NCBI GenBank assembly: GCA_903858185.1
Contig: CAIOHT010000156.1
Span: forward strand, 1-53,250
Length of the DNA stretch: 53,250 nt
Reading direction: 5' to 3'
Source of the DNA: an uncultured Caulobacterales bacterium
GTDB taxonomy: Bacteria > Pseudomonadota > Alphaproteobacteria > Caulobacterales > Caulobacteraceae
The number at the start of each line of letters is the position of its first letter. Positions within the stretch are counted from its first letter, which is position 1. This document shows positions 1 through 7,984 of the stretch, piece after piece. The notes under the pieces were generated by a model, which was not told where the DNA came from, did not search any database, and saw only the letters and a program-made list of their open reading frames with translations. A program made the position numbers and the translations under genes.

Positions 1-140
1 CGCACCCGGGACAGCGCCGTACGTGGGGGGAACCACCAGGCGTCGCAGGCTACGCACCGTTGGGCGCTAAGCACGCCTTCGGAAGCTGATCGCCAGAATG
101 GCGCGGCGAGCGGGTCGCCCACATCCGGCTTCGGGATCAT
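1..140 (-). CDS. DUF35 OB-fold / zinc-ribbon acyl-CoA-associated protein, N-terminal 46 residues (runs off the window)
   Basis: The frame opens with ATG two bases after the TGA of the upstream acyl-CoA synthetase (TGAGCATG), so the two are probably translationally coupled. The visible protein begins MIPKPDVGDPLAAPFW and continues with a short basic stretch, then QRCVACDAWWFPP, the N-terminal helix and first half of the zinc knuckle (CxxC) typical of the DUF35/OB-fold family. Members of this family partner thiolases or MaoC hydratases (for example ChsH2 or the Ltp2 partner in steroid side-chain degradation). The rest of the knuckle and the OB fold lie outside the window. The family call rests on the PFW, QRCxxC and W-FPP pattern; the partner cannot be told from here. 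Confidence 0.7.
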   Translation of the reverse strand, partial: MIPKPDVGDPLAAPFWRSASEGVLSAQRCVACDAWWFPPRTALSRV

Positions 141-142
141 GC

Positions 143-2056
143 TCAGCCTGCCGCCAGGCGGCAAAGCAGGTCGACCGCGATCGCCGCCTCAGCGGTGACG
201 ATCACGGGGTTGAGGTCCGGTTCCAGCAGCGGTTCGCCCGTCTCCTCTCCGAGCGCCGCCACCCCGAGCGCCAGTTGGACCAGCGCCTCGATGTTGGCCC
301 GGGGCTGACCGCGCCAGCCCTCCAGCATCTTTCCGACCTTGAGCCGGGCGAGCATGTCCTCCACCTCAGACGCGCTCACCGGGAGCGGCCGTACGGCGAC
401 ATCGCCGAAGAGCTCGGCGTGCACGCCGCCTAAGCCGATCACCAGCGCTGATCCGATCACCGGGTCTCGTTGAAGACCCACGAGGAGCTCGACCCCCGCG
501 GGGGCCTGCTCCTGCAGTAGAACGCCAGCTAGGTGCGGCGGGCCCGGAAGCGCCGCGGCCCGCGTCAGCATATCCTTGGCCGCCGCGGCGGCCTCGTCCG
601 CGCTGGCCACCCCAAGCTTCACGAAGCCGCCGTCGGATTTGTGAGGAATGTCGTCGGACTCAAGCTTGACCACGATTGGAAAGCGCAGCGTCGCGGCGGC
701 CGACCTGGCGGCCTCGACGCCGGTGACCAACCGAGACTCGGGGAAGACCACACCGTGGGTGCGCAGCCTCCCGCCGATGTCATCGGCGTCGGCTAGCGGC
801 GCGCCCTGAGGCCTCAGAGGCCGCGGCACCGGCTCAGCCCTGCGTTGCTGATAGGTTCTGTAGGCGTCGAGCGCGCGGAAGCGGTTTCGGAAGGACCGGA
901 AGAGCGGTAGTCCGCTGTCGCGAAGACGCGCATAGCCGGGTTCGTCGTCCTTCAGAGAATTCCAGGTCACCACCACGGGGAAGCCGGTTTCGGCGGCGAA
1001 GGCGATGACGTCGTCGGCCATCCGATCGGTGAGATCGCCCAGCGCGCCGGTGATGCCGACCACGAGAAGATCGATGGCCGGATCGGCCGCGACGGCGTCC
1101 AGCACCGCGCGCCGGTCGGCCGCCGAGGCGCGCATCAGCCAGGTGGCGCCGCTATCGATCGGGTTGGCGACGGACAGGTAGGCGGGAATATGCTGGTGCA
1201 GGAAGGCTTGTGTCGCCGCGCTCAGATTCGGAATGGGAAGTTCGAACCCGCTGGCCACCTCACTCATCAGGGCCGCCGAGCCGCCCGAAATGGTGTAGAG
1301 GCCCATTCGGTCACCCACACCGGGCGCCAGCTTCGAAAACAGATTGGCCGTCTCCAGCAACTCGTCCAGGTCCCCGACGCGGGTGACGCCATACTGGTCG
1401 AAAAGGCCCTGCACGACGGCGTCCGAACCGGCCAGATGGCCCGTGTGCGACACCGCGGCCTGAGCGCCGCCCTGGGTGGCGCCCATCTTCAGGATGACGA
1501 AGGGCATGTCGGCCTGCTTGGCCGCGGCAAACGCACGTCGCAGCTTTTCGCCGCTCCGAAATCCTTCGGCAAAGGCCGCCACGACAGAGGTCCGGGTGTC
1601 GTGGGGGTAGAACTCGATGATGTCGGCCAGGTCGAGGTCGGCCTCATTGCCCGTGGTGAACCAGCGGGAGAACCGAGCGCCGAGGCGCGCGCCCTGCGCA
1701 AGGGGACGGCCGTTGTGGCCGCTTTGCGAGACGAGGCCGATGCATCCCCCAGGCCCCTCCTGATAAAGCGGTTCGAAGGCGTTCTCGTTGGTGTTCGGTC
1801 CTAAAAGGGTGACGCCGGTTCGACGCGCCGCCTCGGCAAGCTCCGCTTCGGGCGCGTGCCCGTCGGCTCCCAGCTCCGAAAAGCCGGAACTCCAGATCAG
1901 GGCCTTGTCGATCCCACGCCGGCCGCAGACCTCTATCAGCTCGACGCAGACCCGGGGCGGGGTCTTGAGCACCACCATGTCAAGCGTTGCGGGAACATCG
2001 TCGAGCTGGCTGTAGACCCGCAGCGGCCCAGCGGTTCCGCCTCGCGGATTGACGAA
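143..2056 (-). pseudogene. ADP-forming acyl-CoA synthetase (acetyl-CoA synthetase-like), N-terminally truncated
   Basis: The largest ATG-started frame (from 1978) gives 611 residues, about 90 short of the usual 700. The same frame stays open upstream to a TAG at 2162 without an ATG, GTG or TTG. Recognisable CoA-binding-domain sequence (FVNPRGGTAGPLRVYSQLDD, then PATLDMVVLKTPP) lies before that ATG, from about 2056. Missing is the N-terminal Rossmann glycine motif. What remains is most of the CoA-binding domain, the succinyl-CoA-ligase-like domain (SQSGHNGRPLAQ region) and a C-terminal ATP-grasp domain (VVKLESDDIPHKSDGG). Upstream of 2056 the sequence belongs to a LysR gene on the other strand. 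The family makes acyl-CoA from acid, CoA and ATP. A truncated product starting at 1978 is possible but would lack the full CoA site, so I call it a pseudogene. Confidence 0.8.
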
Positions 2057-2394
2057 CGCGGCCGGGCACCCGCTTTCAGCGCTCAGGCGGCCGCAGCTCG
2101 CCGCGCTCGAGGGATCGGCATGGCTGCTGAGGGAGCGAACATCTTCTTCGCGGCTGGTGCTCTACAACGCGGTTCTTGTCCGGCTGCGCGAGTTTGAGAT
2201 CGCCCTGGAGACCAACGATCTCGACCTCATCTTGCGGACCTGCGCCGGCACAAGGGCTCTGGCGTGCGCACCCCTTTCGGCGGTGGCCGCCAAGCTGGCG
2301 TCAGGGCAGCTGCGCCGCGTGGCGCTGCAATCTGCGCCAATGGTGTTGCCGCTCAGTCTGGCCACGCCCGCCGATGTCTACGGCGGACGCACCT

Positions 2395-3441
2395 TAGAGC
2401 GCGGTTGGGTTTGATTGAATCGCGGGATTCCTGTTTGGGGCGGATTGTGATTCAAGATGTGGGCTGGGCGGAGGCCAGCTTGCATGGTTCGACCCTACTC
2501 GATGGATCTGCGCGAGCGTTTGGTCGCGGCGGTTGAGGCTGGCGAGAGCCGTCGATCGGCGGCGCGGCGTTTCGGAGTGAGCGCGTCGGTCGCGGTGAAG
2601 TGGCTGCAGCGTGTGCGCAAGACCGGCAGCGTTGCGCCCGACCAGGTGGGGGGCTATCGCAAGCCGGCGCTGGAGGGTGAGCGCGAGTGGGTGCTGGCCC
2701 GGATCGCCGAGAAGCCGGACCTGACGTTGCGGGCGTTGGCGGCTGAGCTGTCCGAACGTGGCGTGAAGGCGGGCCCGTACGCGGTCCGGTCGTTCTTCAA
2801 GCGCGAGGGGCTGACCTTCAAAAAATACACTCCACGCGGCCGAGCAGGACCGGCCGGACGTGGCCCGCAAACGGGCGCGGTGGAAGCGGCATCAGAGTAG
2901 GCTCGATCCCCGCCGCAGGGTGTTCATCGACGAGACCTGGGCCAAGACCAACATGACCCGCACCCACGGCCGGGCCGGGCGCGGCGTGCGGCTTCTGGCC
3001 AAGACCCCGCACGGCCACTGGAAGACCATGACCTTCATCGCCGCCCTGCGGACGGAGGGGATCACCGCTCCCCTGGTGCTCGATCAGCCGATCAACGGCG
3101 AGTGGTTCCTGGCCTACGTCGAGCAGGTCCTGGTTCCGACGCTCAAGCCCGGTGACGTCGTGATCATGGACAACCTGGGCAGCCACAAGGGACGCGCCGT
3201 CCGAACCGCCCTGCGCAAGGCCCGCGCCCACCTGCTGTTCCTGCCGCCCTACAGCCCCGACCTCAACCCCATCGAGCAAGTCTTCGCCAAGCTGAAGAGC
3301 CAGCTACGCAAGGCGGACGAGCGTTCCATCGAGACCGTCTGGCGCCGCATCGGAGCCCTGCTCGACCCGTTCAGCGCCCAGGAATGCGCAAACTACATCC
3401 GTCATGCCGGATATGCATCAATCTAAACCAAGCATGCTCTA
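2395..3441 (+). mobile_element. IS630-family insertion sequence
   Basis: About 1.05 kb bounded by TA dinucleotides (2395-2396 and 3440-3441), the expected IS630 target duplication. The ends form imperfect inverted repeats: TAGAGCGCGGTTGGGTTTGA at the left, and TAGAGCATGCTTGGTTTAGA read inward from the right, with matches continuing a few bases further. It carries one transposase in two frames and interrupts a LysR gene remnant. The reconstructable LysR frame on both sides fixes the boundaries. Confidence 0.9.
2484..3426 (+). CDS. IS630-family transposase, encoded in two overlapping frames
   Basis: The first frame (to 2900) starts at ATG 2484 behind GGAGG and holds the helix-turn-helix part ([31 protein letters not shown]). 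The second frame (homology from about 2829 to the stop at 3426) holds the catalytic DDE domain: FIDETW, then [10 protein letters not shown], then [19 protein letters not shown]. The switch point is at an A6 run near 2819-2824, followed by a T. The second frame is +1 relative to the first, so joining needs a +1 (or -2) shift. IS630 elements are known with programmed shifts at A runs, so this may be functional; a disabling one-base insertion (the T after the A run) is the alternative. Confidence 0.85.
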
Positions 3442-3550
3442 GCGGCCTTCGCCTACGCCTTGCAAAGGGCCCGCGGCTAACGCCGAGGTCTCCGTTGTGA
3501 CTCCGCGGCTGGCGCGCCCGGAAGTTTGGAGGCCGGCGTCGCCACTCCCC

Positions 3551-3567
3551 GTCGCTTAATCAGCGAC
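3551..3567. terminator. Small hairpin between convergent LysR remnant and acyl-CoA dehydrogenase
   Basis: GTCGCT-TAATC-AGCGAC is a perfect 6-bp stem with a 5-base loop, about 10 bases past the stop of the minus-strand acyl-CoA dehydrogenase. There is no T tract on either strand, so a role as an intrinsic terminator is uncertain; it could also act as a 3' end stabiliser. Confidence 0.3.
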
Positions 3568-3577
3568 CAACCCGGCG

Positions 3578-4741
3578 TCAGAAGCTCTTCGGCATGTCGA
3601 GCACATGGGTCGCAACGTGGCTGAGGATGAGGTTGGTGGAGATGGGGGCCACCTGGTAGAGGCGGGTCTCGCGGAACTTGCGCTCGATGTCATACTCCTC
3701 GGCGAAGCCGAAGCCGCCGTGTGTCTGAAGGGCTGTGTCGGCGGCGAACCAAGAAGCTTCGGACGCCAGCATCTTCGCCATGTTGGCTTCGGTGCCGCAG
3801 GGCTGGCCGGCCTCGAACACGGCGGCGGCCTTCTGCACCATCAGTTCGGCGGCGCTGACCTGGACGTGGGCCCGGGCGATCGGGAACTGCACGCCCTGGT
3901 TCTCGCCGATCTTGCGGCCAAAGATCTCCCGCTCCCTGGCGTAGGCGCTGGCCCGGTCGATGAAGAACTTGCCGTCACCGATGCATTCGGCGGCGATCAG
4001 GATCCGCTCGGCGTTCATGCCGTCGAGGATGTAGCGGAAGCCCTTGCCCTCTTCGCCCACCAGATTCTCGGCGGGAACCTCTAGGTCATCGAAGAACAGC
4101 TCGGTCGTGGCGTGGTTGAGCATGGTGCGGACAGGACGGATGGTCAGCCCGCTCCCCACCGCGGTGCGCAGGTCGACCAGCAGCACGCTCATCCCGTCCG
4201 AAGACCGGGCGGCCTCTTCGCGCGAGGTGGTCCGGACCAACAGCACCATCAGGTCGGAGTGCTCGGCCCGGCTGATCCAGATTTTTTGGCCCCGAACAAC
4301 GTACTTGTCGCCGACCCGCTTGGCGAAGGTGGAGATGCGGGTGGTGTCGGTGCCGGCCCCGGGCTCGGTGACCCCAAAGGCCTGAAGCCGGAGTTCTCCG
4401 CTGGCGACCTTCGGCAGATAGGCCTCCTTCTGGGCTTGGCTGCCGTGCTTGAGCACCGTGCCCATGGTGTACATCTGAGCGTGGCAGGCGCCGCCGTTGC
4501 AGCCGGAGCGGTGGATCTCCTCCAGCACCGCAGTGGCGGCCGAGAGCCCCAGGCCAGAGCCGCCGTACTCCTCGGGGATCAGCACCGAGAGGAAGCCCGC
4601 CTCGGTCAGGGCGGTGACGAAAGCGGTCGGGTAGGCCCGCTCGCGGTCCAGCGCGCGCCAGTATTCTCCCGGGAACTGCGCGCACAACTTGCGCACCGCC
4701 TCGCGGATCTCAGGGAAGCTCTCAGCAGTGTCGTGTCTCAT
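3578..4741 (-). CDS. Acyl-CoA dehydrogenase family protein
   Basis: The 387-residue product is a full-length single-chain acyl-CoA dehydrogenase that would put a double bond into an acyl-CoA using FAD. Visible are the N-terminal helical domain, the flavin-binding segment (AFGVTEPGAGTDTTRIST, then GQKIWISRAEHSD), and the C-terminal helical domain with REIFGRKIGENQGVQFPIA and THGGFGFAEEYDIERKFRE. I chose ATG 4741 because GGAGG sits six bases before it; longer frames add a non-homologous leader. It is divergent from the LysR gene at 4823 with an 81-base gap, the usual arrangement for a LysR target. Next to a CitE, MaoC and CaiB set it may act on a short branched dicarboxyl-CoA, which is inference. 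Confidence 0.88.
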   Translation of the reverse strand: MRHDTAESFPEIREAVRKLCAQFPGEYWRALDRERAYPTAFVTALTEAGFLSVLIPEEYGGSGLGLSAATAVLEEIHRSGCNGGACHAQMYTMGTVLKHGSQAQKEAYLPKVASGELRLQAFGVTEPGAGTDTTRISTFAKRVGDKYVVRGQKIWISRAEHSDLMVLLVRTTSREEAARSSDGMSVLLVDLRTAVGSGLTIRPVRTMLNHATTELFFDDLEVPAENLVGEEGKGFRYILDGMNAERILIAAECIGDGKFFIDRASAYAREREIFGRKIGENQGVQFPIARAHVQVSAAELMVQKAAAVFEAGQPCGTEANMAKMLASEASWFAADTALQTHGGFGFAEEYDIERKFRETRLYQVAPISTNLILSHVATHVLDMPKSF

Positions 4742-4803
4742 CGGGACCTCCAGCCTGCGCTCTAGACAGGACTGAGGCCAACGTCCAAGACATACAGCGC
4801 CCA

Positions 4804-4828
4804 ATCATTATGCCGGATTGTTATGCCG
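4804..4828 (+). promoter_or_regulatory. Candidate LysR box at the divergent promoter
   Basis: ATC-ATTATGCCG-GAT (4804-4818) is an ATC-N9-GAT palindrome containing the T-N11-A core typical of LysR sites. TTATGCCG recurs 13 bases on (4821-4828), the second copy covering the LysR start codon. A related TATGGCATA palindrome lies before the lyase operon at 5759. The position fits autorepression plus control of the dehydrogenase gene. No experimental support. Confidence 0.45.
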
Positions 4829-5755
4829 TTCACGCTCGTTCAGCTGGCCAACTTTGTTCGCGTGGCCGAGCTTGGCAGCCTCTCGAAGGCTGCGGCTATG
4901 GTGCGAATCGCCCAGCCCGCCCTTTCGCGCCAGATCCGGCTCCTCGAAACCGAGTTCGGATGTGAACTTTTGATCCGTCATGCCTGGGGTGTGGCTCCGA
5001 CGCCTGCGGGTGAGGCGCTCGCCGATCATGCGAGGCGGCTGCTTCGCGGCGCCGAGGCCCTCAGCGAGGTCGTTCGCGCCAGCGGATCCGAGCCGCGCGG
5101 CCGGGTGGCTCTGGGCATGCCGACGTCGCTCGCCATGACCTTGCTAGCGCCCCTAGCGCAGATGCTCCGGCTCCGCCATCCGCTTATGAGGCCCCACTTC
5201 GTGGATGGCTTCAGCGCGGCCCTCCACGCGCGCACGCTGAGCGGCGACCTCGATCTCGCCGTCCTCTACGAAGAACGCTCGATAGGTCCTTTGTCGACGG
5301 AGCCGTTGCTCGCCGAGGACTTGGTGTTGGTGGGGCGGCCCGGCGCTTTGCCGCGAGCTCGGTCGAACACCGCCGATGCACTGGCTCGATCACCGCTTGT
5401 TCTCCCGGCACGTCCAAATCGCCTGCGCCATCTGGTCGACCAGGCCCTGGCGGCGATCGATCCTACGCCCGAGCCCATTTTGGAGATGGACTCGCTACCG
5501 GCGATTTTGGCGACATGCGCCAGCGGGGTGGCCTGCACGGTTCTGCCGTACTCGACCGTAAGCGCCTCGGTCGCCCGCGGCGAGCTGGCCACCATCGCCC
5601 TGACCCAGCCGTCTCTCTCGCGGGTCTTGGTCGTGGCCCGTCCGGTTGATCGCTCAGGTTCCGCGGCGGCCGCCGCCGTGGCGGCCGCGCTTCGCGAGCT
5701 TACTGTCGAAATGGCCGGCAGCAAGTGCTGGCGACCACTCCCTTTGAGGTCATAA
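4823..5755 (+). CDS. LysR-family transcriptional regulator
   Basis: 310 residues, normal LysR length. The N-terminal winged helix-turn-helix reads FVRVAELGSLSKAAAMVRIA followed by QPALSRQIRLLE, and the rest is the periplasmic-binding-protein-like effector domain. It lies between a divergent acyl-CoA dehydrogenase and a codirectional lyase-hydratase operon that starts 70 bases after its stop. Similar palindromic motifs sit on both sides, so it is probably the local activator. The inducer is unknown; an itaconate, mesaconate or citramalate-type acid or its CoA ester would fit the neighbours. Confidence 0.9.
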   Translation: MPFTLVQLANFVRVAELGSLSKAAAMVRIAQPALSRQIRLLETEFGCELLIRHAWGVAPTPAGEALADHARRLLRGAEALSEVVRASGSEPRGRVALGMPTSLAMTLLAPLAQMLRLRHPLMRPHFVDGFSAALHARTLSGDLDLAVLYEERSIGPLSTEPLLAEDLVLVGRPGALPRARSNTADALARSPLVLPARPNRLRHLVDQALAAIDPTPEPILEMDSLPAILATCASGVACTVLPYSTVSASVARGELATIALTQPSLSRVLVVARPVDRSGSAAAAAVAAALRELTVEMAGSKCWRPLPLRS

Positions 5756-5774
5756 CCTTATGGCATAGAGGGTT
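5754..5774 (+). promoter_or_regulatory. Candidate regulator site before the lyase operon
   Basis: Just past the LysR stop, TATGGCATA (TATG-n-CATA, a perfect palindrome, 5759-5767) is nested in an outer AACC ... GGTT pair (5754-5757 and 5771-5774). Its TTATG core is shared with the direct repeat near 4808-4828. This suggests that the same LysR protein binds here to drive the operon from 5826. Confidence 0.4.
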
Positions 5775-5825
5775 GTCGTCGTATGTCTTGGACGCACCTC
5801 TTCCGGCCTTCTAGAGGCATCGGCA

Positions 5826-6644
5826 ATGGTGGACATGCCGACCTATCGCTCCTTGCTCTTCGTTCCGGGCGACCGCCCTGATCGGTTCGCGCGCGCGCTA
5901 AGCGCCGGGGCCGATGCCGTCTGCCTTGACTTGGAAGACTCCGTCGGCGCCGACCGGAAGCATGAGGCGCGCTCGGCCATACGGGATTGGTTGGGCACGG
6001 CGGCCGATCGTCCATGCGCGGTCGGCGCGAGGATCAATGGCCTTGTCGGTCTCGATGTCGTCAGCGACTTGGCCGCGCTGCGAGAGCGGCCCCTCGACTT
6101 CCTCATGGTTCCAAAGGTCGAGAACGCCGGTGATCTCGCCCAATTGGCGCTGACCTTGTCCGGACAAGGCCTCTGGCCGATCATCGAAACACCGCTCGGC
6201 CTTCGCCACGCTTGGGACATCGTCGCGGCGCCCGGCGTCATGGGCGCGCTCTTCGGCGCCTTCGACTATGCGGCGGCGGCCGACTGCGCCCTCGAATGGG
6301 AGCCGTTGTTGTTCGCCCGCAGTCAGGTGGTGGCCGCCTGTGCGGCATCAGGCGTCCAACGTCTCGACGCCCCCTGCGGGGACATCTCCGATCTGGAAGG
6401 GCTGCGGGAAGGTGCGCGACGCGCCCGCGCGCTCGGGTTCACGGGCAAGGCGTGCATCCACCCAGGCCAGATCGGCGGAGTCCATCAGGCTTGGACGCCC
6501 TCGGAGGCCGATCTCGATTTCGCACGGCGAGCCTTGGCGGCCTTCGAGAAATCCGGTGGGGCGTCGGTGCGTCTCGACGGTCGCATGGTCGATCTGCCGG
6601 TGGCGTTGGCGGCGCGCAGAGTATTTTCTAGGGTGGGAAAATAG
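5826..6644 (+). CDS. HpcH/HpaI aldolase family CoA-ester lyase (CitE-like, citramalyl-CoA or malyl-CoA lyase type)
   Basis: 272 residues, right for the CitE/citramalyl-CoA lyase family, a TIM barrel that cleaves a beta-hydroxyacyl-CoA to acetyl-CoA and an oxoacid (pyruvate or glyoxylate). Motifs seen: RSLLFVPGDRPDRF, the metal-site VCLDLEDSVGADRK, FLMVPKVENAGDL, WPIIETPLGL, and the C-terminal GFTGKACIHPGQI. The first ATG (5826) is used; a second at 5835 is only three codons on. The next gene, a MaoC hydratase, starts two bases after its stop. In itaconate degradation a MaoC hydratase makes citramalyl-CoA and a CitE homologue cleaves it, which matches this pair. Confidence 0.88.
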   Translation: MVDMPTYRSLLFVPGDRPDRFARALSAGADAVCLDLEDSVGADRKHEARSAIRDWLGTAADRPCAVGARINGLVGLDVVSDLAALRERPLDFLMVPKVENAGDLAQLALTLSGQGLWPIIETPLGLRHAWDIVAAPGVMGALFGAFDYAAAADCALEWEPLLFARSQVVAACAASGVQRLDAPCGDISDLEGLREGARRARALGFTGKACIHPGQIGGVHQAWTPSEADLDFARRALAAFEKSGGASVRLDGRMVDLPVALAARRVFSRVGK

Positions 6645-6646
6645 CG

Positions 6647-7168
6647 ATGCAGGGTTGGAAAGAGGTTGGACCGCGGCGCTACCGCGAGACCTTCGGAAGG
6701 TATCTGGAGGACTTCCTCGCGGGCGATGTCTACGAACATCGCCCAGGCAAGACGGTGCTTGAATCCGACAACCACCTCTTCACCCTCCTGACGCTCAACA
6801 CCCACCCGCTCCACTTCGATGCGGAATACGCCGCCGCGACCCAGTTCGGCCGTAACCTGGTGGTCAGTCCCTATACCCTGGCCCTCCTGATCGGGATGAG
6901 CGTCTCTGATTGTTCTCAGAAGGCCATCGCCAACCTGGGGATGGACGAGGTGCGGTTCCCCGCGCCGGTCTTCGCCGGCGACACGCTCTACGCCGAAAGC
7001 GAGGTGCTGGCCGTTCGCGCCTCGCAGTCGCGAACCGGCCAAGGGATCGCGACCATCCGCACCACGGGTCGCAATCAGGCCAACCAGATCATCTGCACCT
7101 TCACACGCAACATCTTGGTCCCAGCCCGCGGCCACGGCGTGGAGGACCAGCCAGAAAGCCGATACTGA
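6647..7168 (+). CDS. MaoC-family hydratase (itaconyl/mesaconyl-CoA hydratase-like)
   Basis: 173 residues forming one hotdog hydratase domain. Features matching short-chain dicarboxyl-CoA hydratases are NTHPLHFDAEYAAATQFGR, VVSPYTLALLIGMSVSD, then PAPVFAGDTLYAESEVL and TTGRNQANQIICTF. The enzyme would add water across an enoyl-CoA and feed the CitE-like lyase encoded just upstream with a two-base gap. An enoyl-CoA hydratase gene follows after three bases, so these genes are almost certainly cotranscribed. Substrate assignment is from context. Confidence 0.85.
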   Translation: MQGWKEVGPRRYRETFGRYLEDFLAGDVYEHRPGKTVLESDNHLFTLLTLNTHPLHFDAEYAAATQFGRNLVVSPYTLALLIGMSVSDCSQKAIANLGMDEVRFPAPVFAGDTLYAESEVLAVRASQSRTGQGIATIRTTGRNQANQIICTFTRNILVPARGHGVEDQPESRY

Positions 7169-7171
7169 TCA

Positions 7172-7960
7172 ATGAACTACAGCGACATTCTTTTCGAACT
7201 CCGCGAGGGGGTCGCGACGATTACGCTCAATCGTCCCGATAACCTGAACGCCTTGACCGAGCCCATGCATGGCGAACTGCAGCATGCATTGGGCGTGACC
7301 GAAGCCCAGGGTGCTCGGGTGCTTGTGCTCACCGGCGCCGGGCGAGGCTTCTGCGCTGGGCAAGACCTCAACGAAGGGCGCGCCGAACAGGGCTCGCCGC
7401 CGAAGGATCTCGGCCAGACCGTCGAGCGCTTTTACAATCCCTTGGTTCGACGTTTGGTCGGCCTGAAGGTCCCTGTCCTATGCGCTGTCAATGGCGTGGC
7501 AGCCGGCGCCGGCGCGAACATCGCCCTGGCCTGCGACATCGTCGTGGCGCGAGAGAGCGCCAAGTTCATCCAGGCCTTCGTCAATATCGGGCTCATGCCC
7601 GACGCTGGCGGCACATGGGTCGTTCCCCGCCTGATCGGCCAGGCTCGTGCCATGGGTTGGATGATGGCGGGGACGCCGCTTAGCGCCACGCAGGCCGCCG
7701 AATGGGGGCTCATCTGGCGCGCCGTTCCCGACGGCGAGTTTGCCGCCGAGGTCCAAGCTCTCGCCAAACGCCTGGCCGAGGGTCCGACCCTGGCGTTCGG
7801 CGAGATCAAGCAGGCCCTCTGGTCAGGCTGGACATCGACCCTGGATGCTCAGGCCGACCATGAGCGCGACCGTCAACGCACCTTGGGGTTCAGCGACGAC
7901 TACGCCGAAGGCGTGACCGCCTTCATCGAGAAGCGCAGCCCCAATTATCGCGGCGCGTGA
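7172..7960 (+). CDS. Enoyl-CoA hydratase/isomerase, PaaG-like
   Basis: 262 residues of the crotonase superfamily. The oxyanion-hole segments GRGFCAGQDLNEGR and NGVAAGAGANIALACD are present. Where typical hydratases carry a catalytic glutamate near an IPGAGGTQR motif, this one has GLMPDAGGTWVVPR, with an aspartate as in PaaG (the epoxide-to-oxepin and 3,2-enoyl-CoA isomerase of phenylacetate breakdown). It may therefore be an isomerase rather than a hydratase. It starts three bases after the MaoC stop, in the same operon. Confidence 0.85.
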   Translation: MNYSDILFELREGVATITLNRPDNLNALTEPMHGELQHALGVTEAQGARVLVLTGAGRGFCAGQDLNEGRAEQGSPPKDLGQTVERFYNPLVRRLVGLKVPVLCAVNGVAAGAGANIALACDIVVARESAKFIQAFVNIGLMPDAGGTWVVPRLIGQARAMGWMMAGTPLSATQAAEWGLIWRAVPDGEFAAEVQALAKRLAEGPTLAFGEIKQALWSGWTSTLDAQADHERDRQRTLGFSDDYAEGVTAFIEKRSPNYRGA

Positions 7961-7984
7961 GGTTGAAACACAAGGACATCACCC

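Larger units (their letters stand above)
2055..3480 (+). pseudogene. LysR-type regulator, C-terminal part only, split by an IS630 element
   Basis: Plus-strand frame from about 2055 reads like the effector-binding domain of a LysR regulator: AGHPLSALRRPQL, WLLRERTSSSR, then LETNDLDLILRTCAGTRALA and ASGQLRRVAL, which align with the equivalent part of the intact LysR at 4823-5755. It runs to 2394, where the IS630 element begins. Removing the element and one TA copy rejoins the frame: GGRTL continues as AAFAYALQRARG and stops at TAA 3478-3480. The DNA-binding domain and about 170 residues are missing at the 5' side, where the frame abuts the truncated acyl-CoA synthetase. It was probably divergent from, and the regulator of, that gene. 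Confidence 0.75.
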
